DNA from: Conus ventricosus
Lineage: Eukaryota > Mollusca > Gastropoda > Neogastropoda > Conidae
Assembly (NCBI GenBank): GCA_018398815.1
Contig: CM031628.1
Span: forward strand, 14,660,556-14,724,555
Length of the DNA stretch: 64,000 nucleotides
Direction: 5' to 3'
The position numbers and the translations under genes were made by a program. Positions 43,999 through 55,869 of the stretch are shown here, piece after piece. Under the pieces are notes generated by a model that worked only from the letters and a program-made list of their open reading frames with translations, ran no database searches and had not been told where the DNA came from. Each line of letters starts with the position of its first letter. Position 1 is the stretch's first letter.

Positions 43999-44185
43999 AT
44001 GGATCAAAATGATCTTTTGTTGTTGGCGGTTTTGGCGTGCAGTTGTCTTTTTCTGTATTTAGTGGTTCAGGTTGTTTTAACTTCTTTTGTTTTTGTTGCA
44101 TTGGTTATATATTTTATAACGTAATAACAGCCCCAGCAGCAGCAAGGGCGCCAAAAATGGCAACAGTTTTAAGTTCAATATACCA
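43999..44185 (+). CDS. Small membrane protein, element 2 copy A
   Basis: Homologue of 21,527-21,713. It starts at ATG 43,999. It lacks single C residues (near 44,098 and 44,120) that copy B at 48,848 still has, so the frame is broken here but not there. Since A and B are probably the same locus, these are likely sequence errors. Confidence 0.6.
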
Positions 44186-44320
44186 TGAAGACTTTGGCGC
44201 CCTTGAATCACATGGAGTTTTATAGCGGGCATTGAATCAACTTGTTCTGGCGCTGGCGGTGTTATGTTTTCATGATGAGTTATATTCTGTAACATTATAT
44301 TTTTTGTCTGTTCCACTCTG

Positions 44321-44938
44321 CTAATTTTTTTCCTGCTTTAACACGTCCAGGATGAGGATGCTTTTCACTGGTTCCCCTGATTCAGTGTTTTCTGCTGATT
44401 TTCTGGCTTGGTTACTTTCTCCACCTGATTCAATGTTTCCTGATTCTGATGATTTTCCAGCTCGTTCATTTTGAAGGGAAACAAAATCTATATGATTAAA
44501 AGTTATTAATCCCATGATTAATGGCGATAACAATGTTCCAAATCTGTAGTATAGATCACACCCTAGAGACTCTAATGACTTTGTTTAAAAACTGGATCTT
44601 GCGTTAATATCATACGTAAGATCTTGTTCAGAATCAATGGGAGCAAATCTACTGACTAGTTTAGTGTACAAACTAAGAACCGTTTGCCCCACACTTTTCA
44701 CCATTCTAGACCCAGCTGCGCTTCATACCTGTTAGATACTTTAAAATGTCTTGCGGCGACATCTGTTGAATCTGTTCAATGCTCAATTCAGTTCCGAGGA
44801 ACTGTTTTGTTTTTCCACACGCTGCCAAAGAATACAGCCTCTCCTTTTTGGGCATAATAGCTTGGCATCAACTTGGTCATTCATAAGTTCAGGAAGGTTT
44901 AGGCTGCCTTGTAGCTGTAGTAGATCATCACTGTTCAT
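44321..44938 (-). CDS. Conserved unknown protein, element 2 copy A
   Basis: Homologue of 21,850-22,468, with ATG at 44,938. The C-terminal part (LSPLIMGLITFNHIDF then a Glu/Ser-rich tail ending LKQEKN) is open for 70 codons to 44,321. The N-terminal part is frame-broken. Confidence 0.55.
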
Positions 44939-45227
44939 GTTTTTTATTAATTATAATTATTTTATTTAAAAAAAATGAGCACCGAAAAAAACTGTTACCA
45001 ACCTTGTATACCATTCTGCTGTTATCGGAGGACTAAGTGTAGGATACTCAATGCTTGGTAAAAGCCTGTTAAGAATTAAACCAGCAGATCTTGGCAAACT
45101 AGTCTTTGAGGATTCAGCAAAGCTGATTGCTATTGTTGCAGCTTCGTTTGCTACGAAAGATTTTCTAGTTAAGCAAGGAATAATTCCAGACAATATAAAT
45201 ATGTAAGAAAAAATACATTTATAAAAA

Positions 45228-45598
45228 ATGGCTTCACTCGCAATAATGATAGGCGGCGCTGTGGTGAATGCGCTTGCTTTTAGCGGAAGTAATTTCGCAT
45301 TTAGTAAACTGCGGGATGACGGCGAGAGAAAAAGACATAACAAAGCTATGGAGCAACTAGCAGCTGCACAAGACGCCTATGAAAAGCAGAGACTTGAGCA
45401 GTTAGATTTTATTAATGACACACTGAAAAAACAGGGGCATGCAGCTTACACATTTAAAATGTTGATCAAGCAATAAAACAATATTATCTTGTAACAGGCA
45501 AACCAATCGAGACATTGCCTCCACCAAAATTCAGTGACTTTTATCAACCATCAGAAAAACAAAGATGCAAGAAATCGGGTTTATTGTCGTTGGTATGA
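45228..45598 (+). CDS. Conserved protein next to integrase, copy A
   Basis: Homologue of 22,751-23,119 and the best-preserved copy. It has a hydrophobic N-terminus MASLAIMIGGAVVNALAF, then FSKLRDDGERKRHNKAMEQL and EKQRLEQLDFINDTL. One missing G near 45,459 breaks the frame; element 1 keeps it. Confidence 0.7.
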
Positions 45599-45633
45599 CC
45601 GTTGTGTATTTTGTTGCACATAATATTGGCTGA
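45565..45633 (+). CDS. 22-residue hydrophobic peptide ORF, copy A
   Basis: Same length, frame and position as 23,086-23,154, ending 7 bp before the integrase ATG. Three residue differences, all hydrophobic or small. Confidence 0.55.
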   Translation: MQEIGFIVVGMTVVYFVAHNIG

Positions 45634-45640
45634 ATAAAAA

Positions 45641-46591
45641 ATGAACAAAATCTATTATTCGCCCAAAGGATATTGGAAGGGTATCACAGCAATACAAAAG
45701 CTAAGCCAAGCAGCTGGAGTCAGTGAACAAACAGCAAAAGAATGGTTATCTAAACAAGCGATTTGGCAAATTTATTTACCGGCGCCTAGACGAATACAGA
45801 GACCACACTTTGTCAATACAACTCCAAACGACACCCATCAAATGGACCTTCTATATTTACCCTCTGATACGATTAGACGAAAAAGATTTAAGTACGCACT
45901 CACAGTCATTGACATGGCTTCAAGATACAAAGATGCGGAGCCATTAACACAAAAGAGTGCTTCTGCTGTTGCTGTTGCCATACAACTGATATATCAACGA
46001 GGCCCTTTAACTTATCCTCGCATGATTCAAGTCGATGATGGAAAAGAATTTAAAGGGCAAGTGAATCAATTATTGTTGAAACATAGAGTTACCATTAAAA
46101 GAGGCATTCCAGGAGTTCATAGATCACAGGCTTTAGTTGAAAACTTTAACAAACAGTTTTTCCGAAAGACTTTTTTCCTACCAGTATCACAGAGAGCTGA
46201 TTGACAATTCTCGCAACACAGAATGGGTTAGAAGACTGCCCTCAGTTTTGCGCGCAATGAATAATGAAGAATTTAAAGGACTAAAACCAGTACAAGCAAT
46301 CAAAAGAAAAACAATAAATGTTGCTGAAGACTCCAGTACACCAGCAAACTATTACCATTTGGATTGAAGTAAGGTACCTTTATTTACCGGGGGAAGCAGA
46401 AGGGGACACTCGCATCAGGGCAACCGATCCAATTTGGAGTATTGATCCATATGAAATAAAAAGAATTGTAAAAAATGAATCCGCCCGTGTATTATTTACG
46501 AGAAACTGACACAACAAAACAACCAGCTCCTCAAAGATCTTTTGTGAAAGAAGAACTGCAGATAATCCCACCAGGCACAGTTCCGCTTTAA
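45641..46591 (+). CDS. INT: Polinton integrase, element 2 copy A
   Basis: Open from ATG 45,641 through residue 187, covering all three catalytic positions (HQMDLLYLP, QVDDGKEF, ALVENFNKQ). An extra T or two in CAGTTTTTCC (about 46,155) then shifts the frame, with later breaks near 46,363 and 46,475. It ends at TAA 46,589-46,591, directly abutting the polymerase stop. Confidence 0.92.
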
Positions 46592-47332
46592 TTAATTTAC
46601 GGTTCTCCAGTGCCCAATTGCATATGAAAACTCTGGATTAACAAACACACGTTTTGTGTTTGTTCTATCTAACGACTTCTTTGTTACAACTGTTGTGTTG
46701 ATCTCATGTAGATTAGATCGCAGTTTTACGTTGTCATGATGAAAAGCCTTATTGTCAAACAACGCTTCTTTGTAGTTGCCATGTGATATGTTTGACTGCA
46801 CAACGCTGCGAGATATTCCCTTTGCTTTCTTAATGATTTTCTCCTGGCTCGAAATACTGTACATTTTCGACCTTAAACCAACATACTCCTTAATCACCTT
46901 TCCAGATAATTCATCCTTCATCTTTCCTAAAACCTTCTTGTTAGTAATTGAATGCAAAGGCGAATCTTTAGGATAATCAGATGTATCATACCATCCACTC
47001 GCTCCTTTAGCTACTTCGGTTTCCATGTCTTTATAGATGTCTTCAGTAGGGATATCTATAACAAAACTATCTGTATCTGTGTAAAGTACTCTGGACTCTG
47101 GATACAAGGGCTTAAAGTAGTCATAAAGAAATTCTAACATCAAAAGCTTTGATAATTCTAAAACAGTAAACCAATAAATACAGGTTTGTCCAATTTGACT
47201 TCTTTTTTTTTTCATCATTATGCGAAAAGTGATCATGAAATCTTCTGAAGTCCTGATAATTTGGTTTTGAAGTTAGCTTAATTGCTTCGTTCTCTTTGGT
47301 GACCAATCTGACGTCTTTGCGCTTGTGCGGAT
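46592..47332 (-). CDS. PolB: DNA polymerase B C-terminus, copy A, cut by gap
   Basis: Open from about 47,236 to the TAA at 46,592-46,594. It contains motif C YTDTDSFVIDI and the family's C-terminal GLRSKMYSISSQEK and EFSYAIGHWRT. Upstream (higher coordinates) the frame shifts once and then enters the N gap. Confidence 0.9.
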
Positions 47333-48332
47333 NNNNNNNNNNNNNNNNNNNNNNNNNNNNNNNNNNNNNNNNNNNNNNNNNNNNNNNNNNNNNNNNNNNN
47401 NNNNNNNNNNNNNNNNNNNNNNNNNNNNNNNNNNNNNNNNNNNNNNNNNNNNNNNNNNNNNNNNNNNNNNNNNNNNNNNNNNNNNNNNNNNNNNNNNNNN
47501 NNNNNNNNNNNNNNNNNNNNNNNNNNNNNNNNNNNNNNNNNNNNNNNNNNNNNNNNNNNNNNNNNNNNNNNNNNNNNNNNNNNNNNNNNNNNNNNNNNNN
47601 NNNNNNNNNNNNNNNNNNNNNNNNNNNNNNNNNNNNNNNNNNNNNNNNNNNNNNNNNNNNNNNNNNNNNNNNNNNNNNNNNNNNNNNNNNNNNNNNNNNN
47701 NNNNNNNNNNNNNNNNNNNNNNNNNNNNNNNNNNNNNNNNNNNNNNNNNNNNNNNNNNNNNNNNNNNNNNNNNNNNNNNNNNNNNNNNNNNNNNNNNNNN
47801 NNNNNNNNNNNNNNNNNNNNNNNNNNNNNNNNNNNNNNNNNNNNNNNNNNNNNNNNNNNNNNNNNNNNNNNNNNNNNNNNNNNNNNNNNNNNNNNNNNNN
47901 NNNNNNNNNNNNNNNNNNNNNNNNNNNNNNNNNNNNNNNNNNNNNNNNNNNNNNNNNNNNNNNNNNNNNNNNNNNNNNNNNNNNNNNNNNNNNNNNNNNN
48001 NNNNNNNNNNNNNNNNNNNNNNNNNNNNNNNNNNNNNNNNNNNNNNNNNNNNNNNNNNNNNNNNNNNNNNNNNNNNNNNNNNNNNNNNNNNNNNNNNNNN
48101 NNNNNNNNNNNNNNNNNNNNNNNNNNNNNNNNNNNNNNNNNNNNNNNNNNNNNNNNNNNNNNNNNNNNNNNNNNNNNNNNNNNNNNNNNNNNNNNNNNNN
48201 NNNNNNNNNNNNNNNNNNNNNNNNNNNNNNNNNNNNNNNNNNNNNNNNNNNNNNNNNNNNNNNNNNNNNNNNNNNNNNNNNNNNNNNNNNNNNNNNNNNN
48301 NNNNNNNNNNNNNNNNNNNNNNNNNNNNNNNN
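47333..48332. other. Assembly gap, exactly 1,000 N
   Basis: The run length is exactly 1,000, i.e. a placeholder size. The sequence on its right repeats sequence already present on its left, so the true missing length may be zero or negative. Confidence 0.99.
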
Positions 48333-48847
48333 CCCCCCCCCCACCCCCGGTACCCCCCACACACACATCCCCCCAATGCCCCAAAATTCTTAATAATTTT
48401 TTAAATTTTTAAGTTCCCCCAAGTTCTTAATTAAGTTTTTAATTAAGTTACTTCAAGTTCCTAATAAGTTCTTGATCAAGTAACTTCTAAGTTCTTGATT
48501 AAGTCACCTCAAGATCATAACTAAGTTGTCCTTTAAGTACAGCAAGTTCTTATTCAAGTTATCTTATAATTATTAAAAAATACAAGCTATGTTTTTATCT
48601 TAAATAGTAGATGTCTAATATAGTACACACACGCCTCAAAAAACGCGTCATCGTTGAGGATGTCTTGCTCAGCGTTCTCTGCATAGATCTTAATGAAGGT
48701 CTTACATCCTAAGCAACCGCATTGATTACAATTCTGGTCTATGGAATGTCTTTATAGACTCCATGTCTTTATTTATTGAATTTATCATTTTATATACGCC
48801 ATGATCTATTTCTATTAAAAAAATTTTAAAATATTATTGCATTATAA

Positions 48848-49040
48848 ATGGATCAAAATGATCTTTTGTTGTTGGCGGTTTTGGCGTGCAGTTGTCTTTT
48901 TCTGTATTTAGTGGTTCAGGTTGTTTTAACTTCTTTTGTTTTTGTTGCCATTGGTTATATATTTTATAACCGTAATAACAGCCCCAGCAGCAGCAAGGGC
49001 GCCAAAAATGGCAACAGTTTTAAGTTCAATATACATGAAG
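48848..49040 (+). CDS. Small membrane protein, copy B
   Basis: Cleanest copy of this gene: MDQNDLLLLAVLACSCLFLY and on through VFVAIGYIFY, then the basic Ser/Asn/Lys tail. A missing C just before the usual TGA (about 49,034) lets the frame run on to 49,087. Confidence 0.65.
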
Positions 49041-49189
49041 ACTTTGGCGCCCTTGAATCCACATGGAGTTTTTATAGCGGGCATTGAATCAACTTGTTCT
49101 GGCGCTGGCGGTGTTATGTTTTCATGATGAGTTATATTTCTGTAACATTAATTTTTTTGTCTGTTCCACTCTGCTAATTTTTTTCCTGC

Positions 49190-49791
49190 TTTAACACGTC
49201 CAGGATGAGGATGCTTTTCACTGGTTCCCACCTGATTCAGTGTTTTCTGCTGATTTTTCTGGCTTGGTTACTTTCTCCACCTGATTCAATGTTTCCTGAT
49301 TCTGATGATTTTCCAGCTCGTTCATTTTGAAGGGAAACAAAATCTATATGATTAAAAGTTATTAATCCCATGATTAATGGCGATAACAATGTTCCAAATC
49401 TGTAGTATAGATCACACCCTTAGAGACTCTAATGACTTTGTTAAACTGGATCTTGCGTTAAATCATACGTAAGATCTTGTTCAGAATCAATGGGAGCAAA
49501 TCTACTGACTAGTTTAGTGTACAAACTAAGAACCGTTTGCCCCACACTTTTCACCATTCTAGACCCAGCTGCGCTTCATACTGTTATGATACTTTAAAAT
49601 GTCTTGCGGCGACATCTGTTGAATCTGTTCAATGCTCAATTCAGTTCGAGGAACTGTTTTGTTTTTCCACACGCTGCCAAAGAATACAGCCTCTCCTTTT
49701 TGGGCATAATAGCTTGGCCATCAACTTGGTCATTTCATAAGTTCGGAAGGTTTAGGCTGCCTTGTAGCTGTAGTAGCTCATCACTGTTCAT
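49190..49791 (-). CDS. Conserved unknown protein, copy B
   Basis: Same gene as 44,321-44,938, with ATG at 49,791 and frame breaks at different single bases than copy A. Confidence 0.5.
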
Positions 49792-50089
49792 GTTTTTTAT
49801 TAATTTTTAATTTAATTTTTTTTTTAAAAAAAATGACCCCCAAAAAAAACTGTTACCAACCTTGTAAAACCTTTCTGCTGTTATGGGAAGGACTAAGTGT
49901 AGGAAAACCAATGTTTGGTAAAACCGTTAAAAATTAAACCACAGTTTGGGAAAAAACAGTTTTTGGAGGATTCCCAAAGTGATGCTATTCTGCAGTTTCC
50001 CGTTTGCTACGAAGATTTTTATTTAAAGAAAAGGGAAAAATTTCCAGCCCAATAAAAATTATGTAAGAAAAAAAACTTTTTAAAAAAAA

Positions 50090-50490
50090 AGGGCCCTTCC
50101 CACTCGCAATAATGTTTGGGCGGCGCTGGGGGAAAAATTGCGCTTGCTTTTGGGGAAAAGTAATTTCGCTTTTGGGAAAACTGCGGGAGGGAGGGGGCAA
50201 AGAGAAAAAAGCCCATAACAAACAATGGAGCAAACTAGCGGGCCCACAAGACCCCTATGAAAAAGCAGGGGACTTGAGCAGTTAAAATTTTTTTAATGAC
50301 ACACTGAAAAAACAGGGGAAAGGCAGCTTAAACATTAAAAATGTTGTTTTCAAGCAATAAAACAATTTTATCTTGTAACAGGAAAAACCAAATCGAGACA
50401 TTGCCTCCCCCAAATTTTCAGTGACTTTTATAAACCCCACAGAAAAAAAAAAAGGGATGCAAGAAATGGGGTTTATTGTGTTGGTATGAC
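50090..50490 (+). pseudogene. Conserved protein next to integrase, noisy copy B
   Basis: Counterpart of 45,228-45,598, degraded by indels. The 22-residue ORF region is recognisable at about 50,456-50,526. Confidence 0.5.
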
Positions 50491-50534
50491 CGGGTTGTGT
50501 ATTTTGTTGAACAAATTTTGGGGCTGAATAAAAA

Positions 50535-51515
50535 ATGAACAAAAATTCTTTTATTCGCCCAAAGGGATATTGGAAGGGTATCACAGCAATACAAAAGCTA
50601 AGCCAACCCGTGGAGTCAGTAAAACAAAAAAGCAAAAGAAGGGTTTAAACAAAACAAGCAAATTTGGCAAATTTATTTACCGGGCAAGGGGAACGAAAAC
50701 AGAGCCCCACACTTTGTAAATAAAAAACCCAAACAAACCCCCACAAAGGGACCTTTTTATTTCCCCTTGATACGTTTAACAAAAAAAGTTTTAAATACGC
50801 ACCACAGTCATTGCTTTGGCTTCAAGAAAACAAAGATGCGGGCCTTAACACAAAAGAGTGTTCTGCTGTTGCTGTTGCCATACAACTGTTAAAATCCGGG
50901 GCCCCTTTAACTTACCTCGCTTTTGATTCAAGCCCGATGATGGAAAAGTTTTTTTAAAGGGGCCCGTGAATCAATTATTGTTAAAACATAGAGCCCCCAA
51001 AAAAAAGGCTTTTCCCAGGAGTTCTAGATCACAGGTTTTATTTTAAAAAAACTTAAAAACCCAGTTACCAAAAAGTCTTTTTCCTACCATTACACAGAAA
51101 AGCTGATTAAACAAACTCGAAACCCCAGAATGGGTTAAAACTGCCCTAAAGTTTTCCCGCGAAATAAAATAATAAAAAAAATTTTTAAAGGACTAAAACC
51201 AGAAAAAGCAATAAAAAGAAAAACAAAAAAGTTGTGAAGACTCCAGTAAAACCCCGGAAAAAACTATTTCCATTTGGTTTGAAAGAAAGGAAAATTTTAT
51301 TTCCCGGGGGAAACAAAAAGGGGGAAACTCGCATCAGGGAAACCCGACCCAAATTTTGGGAGTATTGACCCAATATAAAATTTAAAAAAATTAAAAAAAT
51401 TTGCCCCCACCGTGTATTATTTACGGAAACTGCCCAAAAACAAAACAACCGCTCCCAAAGATTTTTGTAAAGAAAAACTGAGATCCCCACCCGGGCACAT
51501 TTCCCCGTTTTAAAT
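50535..51515 (+). pseudogene. INT: Integrase, noisy copy B
   Basis: Counterpart of 45,641-46,591. Start ATGAACAAAA at 50,535; the whole gene can be followed but no frame stays open. Confidence 0.6.
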
Positions 51516-51519
51516 TTTA

Positions 51520-54500
51520 ATTTAGGGTTCCCCAAGCCCAATTGCATATAAAAAAACTCTTTTTTTAACAAACACCCGTTTTGTTTGTTTTTACAAAAAC
51601 GATTTTCTTTGTTACAACTGTTGTGTTGATCTAAATGAAGATTAGATGGGCATTTTTTACGTTGTCTGTTTGGAAAAGGGGCCCTTTTTTTGTCAAAAAA
51701 AGCTTTTTTGGGTAGTTGCCATGTAAATTTTTTAAATTTGCACAAGGGCTGCGAGATATTCCCCCCTTTGCTTTCTTTTGTTTTTTCCCTGGCTCGAAAT
51801 ACTGTCCCTTTTCGACAAAAAACCAACATACTCCTTAATCACCTTTCCAAAATAATTATCCTTCATCTTTCCTAAAACCTTTTTTTAGTAATTAAAATGA
51901 AAAAGGCAAACTTTGGAAATCAGAGTATCAAACCATCCACTCGCTCCTTTAGCATTTCCCGGTTTTTTCCCAGGGCTTTTAGTTTGTCTTCAGTAGGGAT
52001 TCTAAAACCAAAACAAATCTGTATCTGTGTAAAGAACTCTGGACTCTGGATAAAAGGGGTTTAAAAAGTTTTTAATAAAGAAATTCTAACCAAAGTTTTG
52101 ATAATTTTTTTAAAACGAAAACCCAATAAAAAAACAGGTTTGCCCAAATTTGACTTTTTTTTTTTTTTTTAAATCTTATGCCAAAAACCCTATCATGAAA
52201 TTTTTCTGAAGTCCTGTAATTTGGTTTTAAATTTTAGCTTAATTGCTTCTTTCCTTTGGTGCCCAAATTCTGAGTCTTTGCGTTTTGTGGGATTCTCCAT
52301 AGTTTTTTCCAAAAACAGCTGTTTTCATCAACTTGGAAAAGTTTTTTTTCTGAAGCATCTGTGGATTTATTTTAAAGATCAGTGTTCTTCAAGATTAGGG
52401 TTTATGAATGTTCTTGATCAAAAGAATTATGCGATGAACTGCTGTCAACTTAAACCCCAAATGCCCTTAAAAAAAAATTTGCAGAAGTCGGGAAAATGAC
52501 CCCCAAAACCTTTTTTTCCCGCGAAGATTAGGCAAATTTTTGGGGGTTTTCTTTTGGACCCATCTTTAGACTTTCTGCGCAAAATGGATATTCTTTAAAA
52601 GCAGGTATGGAGTTCCTGGGTATTCTAAGTAAAACTTTAGAATAAACCCACGCTGCTGATAAAGGCGTTTAAATGCCCAACCACTTTAATCCCTTTTGAA
52701 TATTTTTCGGATCCCGCCTGTGTACATTTTAAAGTTGCGAAAATGGAAGTGATTGCCCCATTGCCCATCCATACAGATTGTTTGCATCTAAATAAAAGGA
52801 ATTTAGACCTTTTACTTGGACCCTAGTCGCCCCCAAGTTTTTGTTTTTGGTTTTAAACAAAATGATGCGAGCCATACAAATTTCCCCCCCCGCAATCCGT
52901 TTTAAATCTCGGAATCTTGGGTTTAAATCGACAAAAAATTCAATCTGTACCCCCAGAAAAACTTTAAAAAGGTCCCAGTTTTTTCCCGGGTGCGAAATAT
53001 AAGGCAGGATCCAAAATTTGTAATGTTTCATGCAGGTTTTTCCCTTATAATTTTCAAAAAACGTCCCCCAAAAAACCCTTACACTGCCTTTAAAAAGGGA
53101 GCCCTTGTTTAGTCCCCCATCTTTTTAACAATCTAATTTTCCCAAAGCATCTTGGCTGTTGGTAATGGGAGTCGTTTAAATGCCCCTTTCCTCTAAGACT
53201 AAAAAAAACGCCCCTTTTGGGCCCCAAGGTATCTTCGTAAAACCCTTTTTCCCAACTGTTTCATGTAATTCATAAGGGTAAACACCCCTTTCAAAAAAAA
53301 GTTGAGTAAAAATATTTTTCCGTTTTTGGGCAGGGTTTAAGGAATAGCCAGTGCCTCTAATGACCCACAGGTGTTGGCATAAGTCGTAAAAAACAGGTTA
53401 TTTAAAGTAAAAACACAGGGTTCTTTTCTGATGACGGGCAATGCATGTACCCGAAGGCGCTGGTTTACTGCTTGAATTAAAAGGTGAGATTCAAAACCCC
53501 CTCGAAATTTTGAAAAAGGGAATACGGGAAAGTTTTCCATGTCTTTGGATCAAATTTTAAATTTTGAAGATTGCTTTACGTTCGCTGCCCTTTTTAAAAC
53601 TTCCCAAAAATTTTGTTCATGGTCTCTTACTGGGGGGTTTTTACACTCGGGGCTTTTTAGCCAAAACCGCAAATAAAAACAATGCGTGGCTGAGTCTTTA
53701 CTGTTTTTTGGTTTTTCAGGCGCCATTATGTTTTCAGAAAAGGGTTTAGTTATTAGAACAGGCGTTACGCATTTTGCTGCATGCGTTTTAAGAATTTTTT
53801 CTGCAGCACCCGGGTCCTCTTTATAATTCTGGCTCTAAATAAACGCCACCGACCTAATTTTTAATAAAGGGCAAATGAAAAAAATCTGTGTTTACTTTAA
53901 ATTTTTTTTCGAAGTTTTTGGGGCGTTTGGCCCCTTTCCCAAGGGAAACAATAAGCGACTCGAAGTCTGCGTCTTTTTCGAATGGACTTTTTTTGCCCCC
54001 CCCCTTTTCCCCAGTTTTAAAAATAACTTTAGATCCTGGCGGGGCGTAGTTAGTTTTTTGTCTTACGTTTACAGAACTTTTACAATTTTTTTAATTTAAA
54101 AAGCGCGGCTTGAGGGGTTTGGGGAAATTCTTGTTAAACATTTTCCAGAATTCGTTTTTATGTTTTTGTTTTAAGTAGGGGCCCGGCAAATTTAACTGCC
54201 CCTTGTGCTTTATAAATTTTTTAAGGGGGGCACCCCCCTGCTGGCGAAAACTTTAGGATTTAAGGGCCACATGATTTTTTGGGCTGGTTCCCCCTATTGT
54301 TGGACTTTTCTTGGGACCTTTAAATTTTGGCACCAAATTTTTTTTCCTCATCCCATGTGTATAAAATTAACATTTTATTGGGTTTTTTTGGTTTTTAAAA
54401 CGGGATTTTTTTGGGTTACCAACGGGAAAAAGGAAAACCCTTGAAGTTAAGATTTTTGGCGTTTTGCTGATATTTTGTCACTTTTTTTCCCGTGTTGCGG

Positions 54501-55060
54501 CCCATGACCCCGCCTTGAAAGAACGCACCACATAAAACCTTTGGGTTTCTGAATTTTTTATTTTTTAAAAAACTGCTCTTTTTAAAAACCAACTCCCGGG
54601 GTGGGGAATTTAAGCCTTGCCTAAATCGGTGCATACTTTCCCTTTTTTAAATCTAATCTCTAAGATTTCCCGCCCTCTAAACCAAAACCAGAGCCTTCTT
54701 TTTACCTTCTTCAGCGGCAGCGCCCAAACTGTTTTAAGCAGTTCGTCTCCCCACCGGGGGGTTAAGTCAAAAGGGGAAAGAATTCTGTTGTTTTATCGAA
54801 CCCAGATTTTTAGATTTTCTTCATTTTTGGGTTACTTTGTCGATTAAAACAGCTAACTTTTATTTTAAAACTGGGGGGTCCATTTTTTATTTTTGCCGGG
54901 AAAATTTGAGAAAAAAGCATGAACACCACTTGCCTGTAGTTTTGGGGGGTTCAATAAACTTCTAAATAAATTTTTCATTCAGTGCTCTTGAAAAAAACGC
55001 TCTCTCTCAAAGATTCCCCCAAAAAATTCTTTCGGGCCCTTTCCCTATTTCCACCCTTGT
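51520..55060 (-). pseudogene. PolB: DNA polymerase B, noisy copy
   Basis: Full-length counterpart of 24,434-27,822. Palm motif A region YLDANNLYGWAMGQSLPFS is readable at about 52,740-52,800. The gene lacks the coiled-coil neighbour at its 3' end, as in copy A. Confidence 0.65.
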
Positions 55061-55109
55061 CTTTCTTTTCTAACCCAAACCCTATTTATTTAAATTAAAA
55101 AAAAATACT

Positions 55110-55410
55110 TAACCAGAATCAAATATAAAAGGTTTTTTGGTGTTTAGATCATAAACTAAAGTTTTAAACCCCTTTTGGGTGTTTTTTACTGTAAAAGCTG
55201 TTTAAAAACGAGTTTAATGCCCTCGTTTATTTTTTTTAAAGGCACCCCTTTTTTTTATCTGCTGGGGCCGTTTTGGCGTTGAAAAAAAAGTTGCCCCCGC
55301 CTTTTTTGGAAGATCAAATTTTTGTCTTTTGTAGTCACCCAAAATGGGCCCTGTAAAAGGGATTAAATTCCCCATCGTGATTTTTGAGTCAGCTAGTGTT
55401 TTTATTTTTG
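55110..55410 (-). pseudogene. Small conserved protein, noisy copy
   Basis: Counterpart of 27,876-28,164. Confidence 0.45.
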
Positions 55411-55845
55411 TCAGTTTAAAAGGGAAAAAAGTTTAGCCGTTATTAGTTGAACCATAGCTGGGGTGTTTTTGGAAAGTTTAGTTTTTTTAATTTTTTGCCA
55501 GCCGCATTTAACACCCTAATGAACACAGCCGGAGTTTAAAGAAAAAACCTCCTAGAGGTAAAGCTGCGGGTGCGCCTATGCCCGTTGCAAAAAGACCAAA
55601 CCCGTTCCTGGGTGATAGAGCCCCTTATAGTCGTGTTCCGTTTAAAAATATGTAAAAAGCATTAAAGGCAGCAGAATACCCTTTGGTTTAAATTTTTTCT
55701 GGGATTTTGAAAGGGCTTGCTCTTTACTTGCTTTCATTTTTCGTTTAAAGTTTGTTAATCTTTAAGGTTTTTTTTCTAGGGTTTTTTTACTAACCCCTTC
55801 CTTGGCGGGCTGTAGGACATTTGGATTAAAACCCGAACAACATGC
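55410..55845 (-). pseudogene. Membrane-associated protein, noisy copy
   Basis: Counterpart of 28,161-28,573. Confidence 0.45.
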
Positions 55846-55869
55846 CCTTTTTTTTAAAAAAAAAATAAT

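Larger units (their letters stand above)
48333..52290. repeat. Second copy (B) of the 43.5-47.3 kb segment
   Basis: From the C-rich island at 48,333 onward the sequence repeats 43,496-47,332 in the same order (short-unit array, small membrane protein, minus gene, conserved protein, integrase, polymerase C-terminus). It is clean up to about 49,800 and then very noisy. An assembly duplication is more likely than a biological tandem. Confidence 0.9.

Noticed and set aside
45200..46204. Possible CRISPR or prokaryotic origin suggested by compact genes and short intergenic gaps
   Set aside because: Gene content is that of a eukaryotic Polinton, the flanks are animal-type repeats, and no repeat-spacer structure exists. 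The regular arrays (17.6, 34.6 and 36.7 kb) have no unique spacers.
47121..48404. Frames of about 360-415 codons spanning the gap
   Set aside because: They run through the 1,000 N and have no meaning, apart from the polymerase fragment at the left edge.
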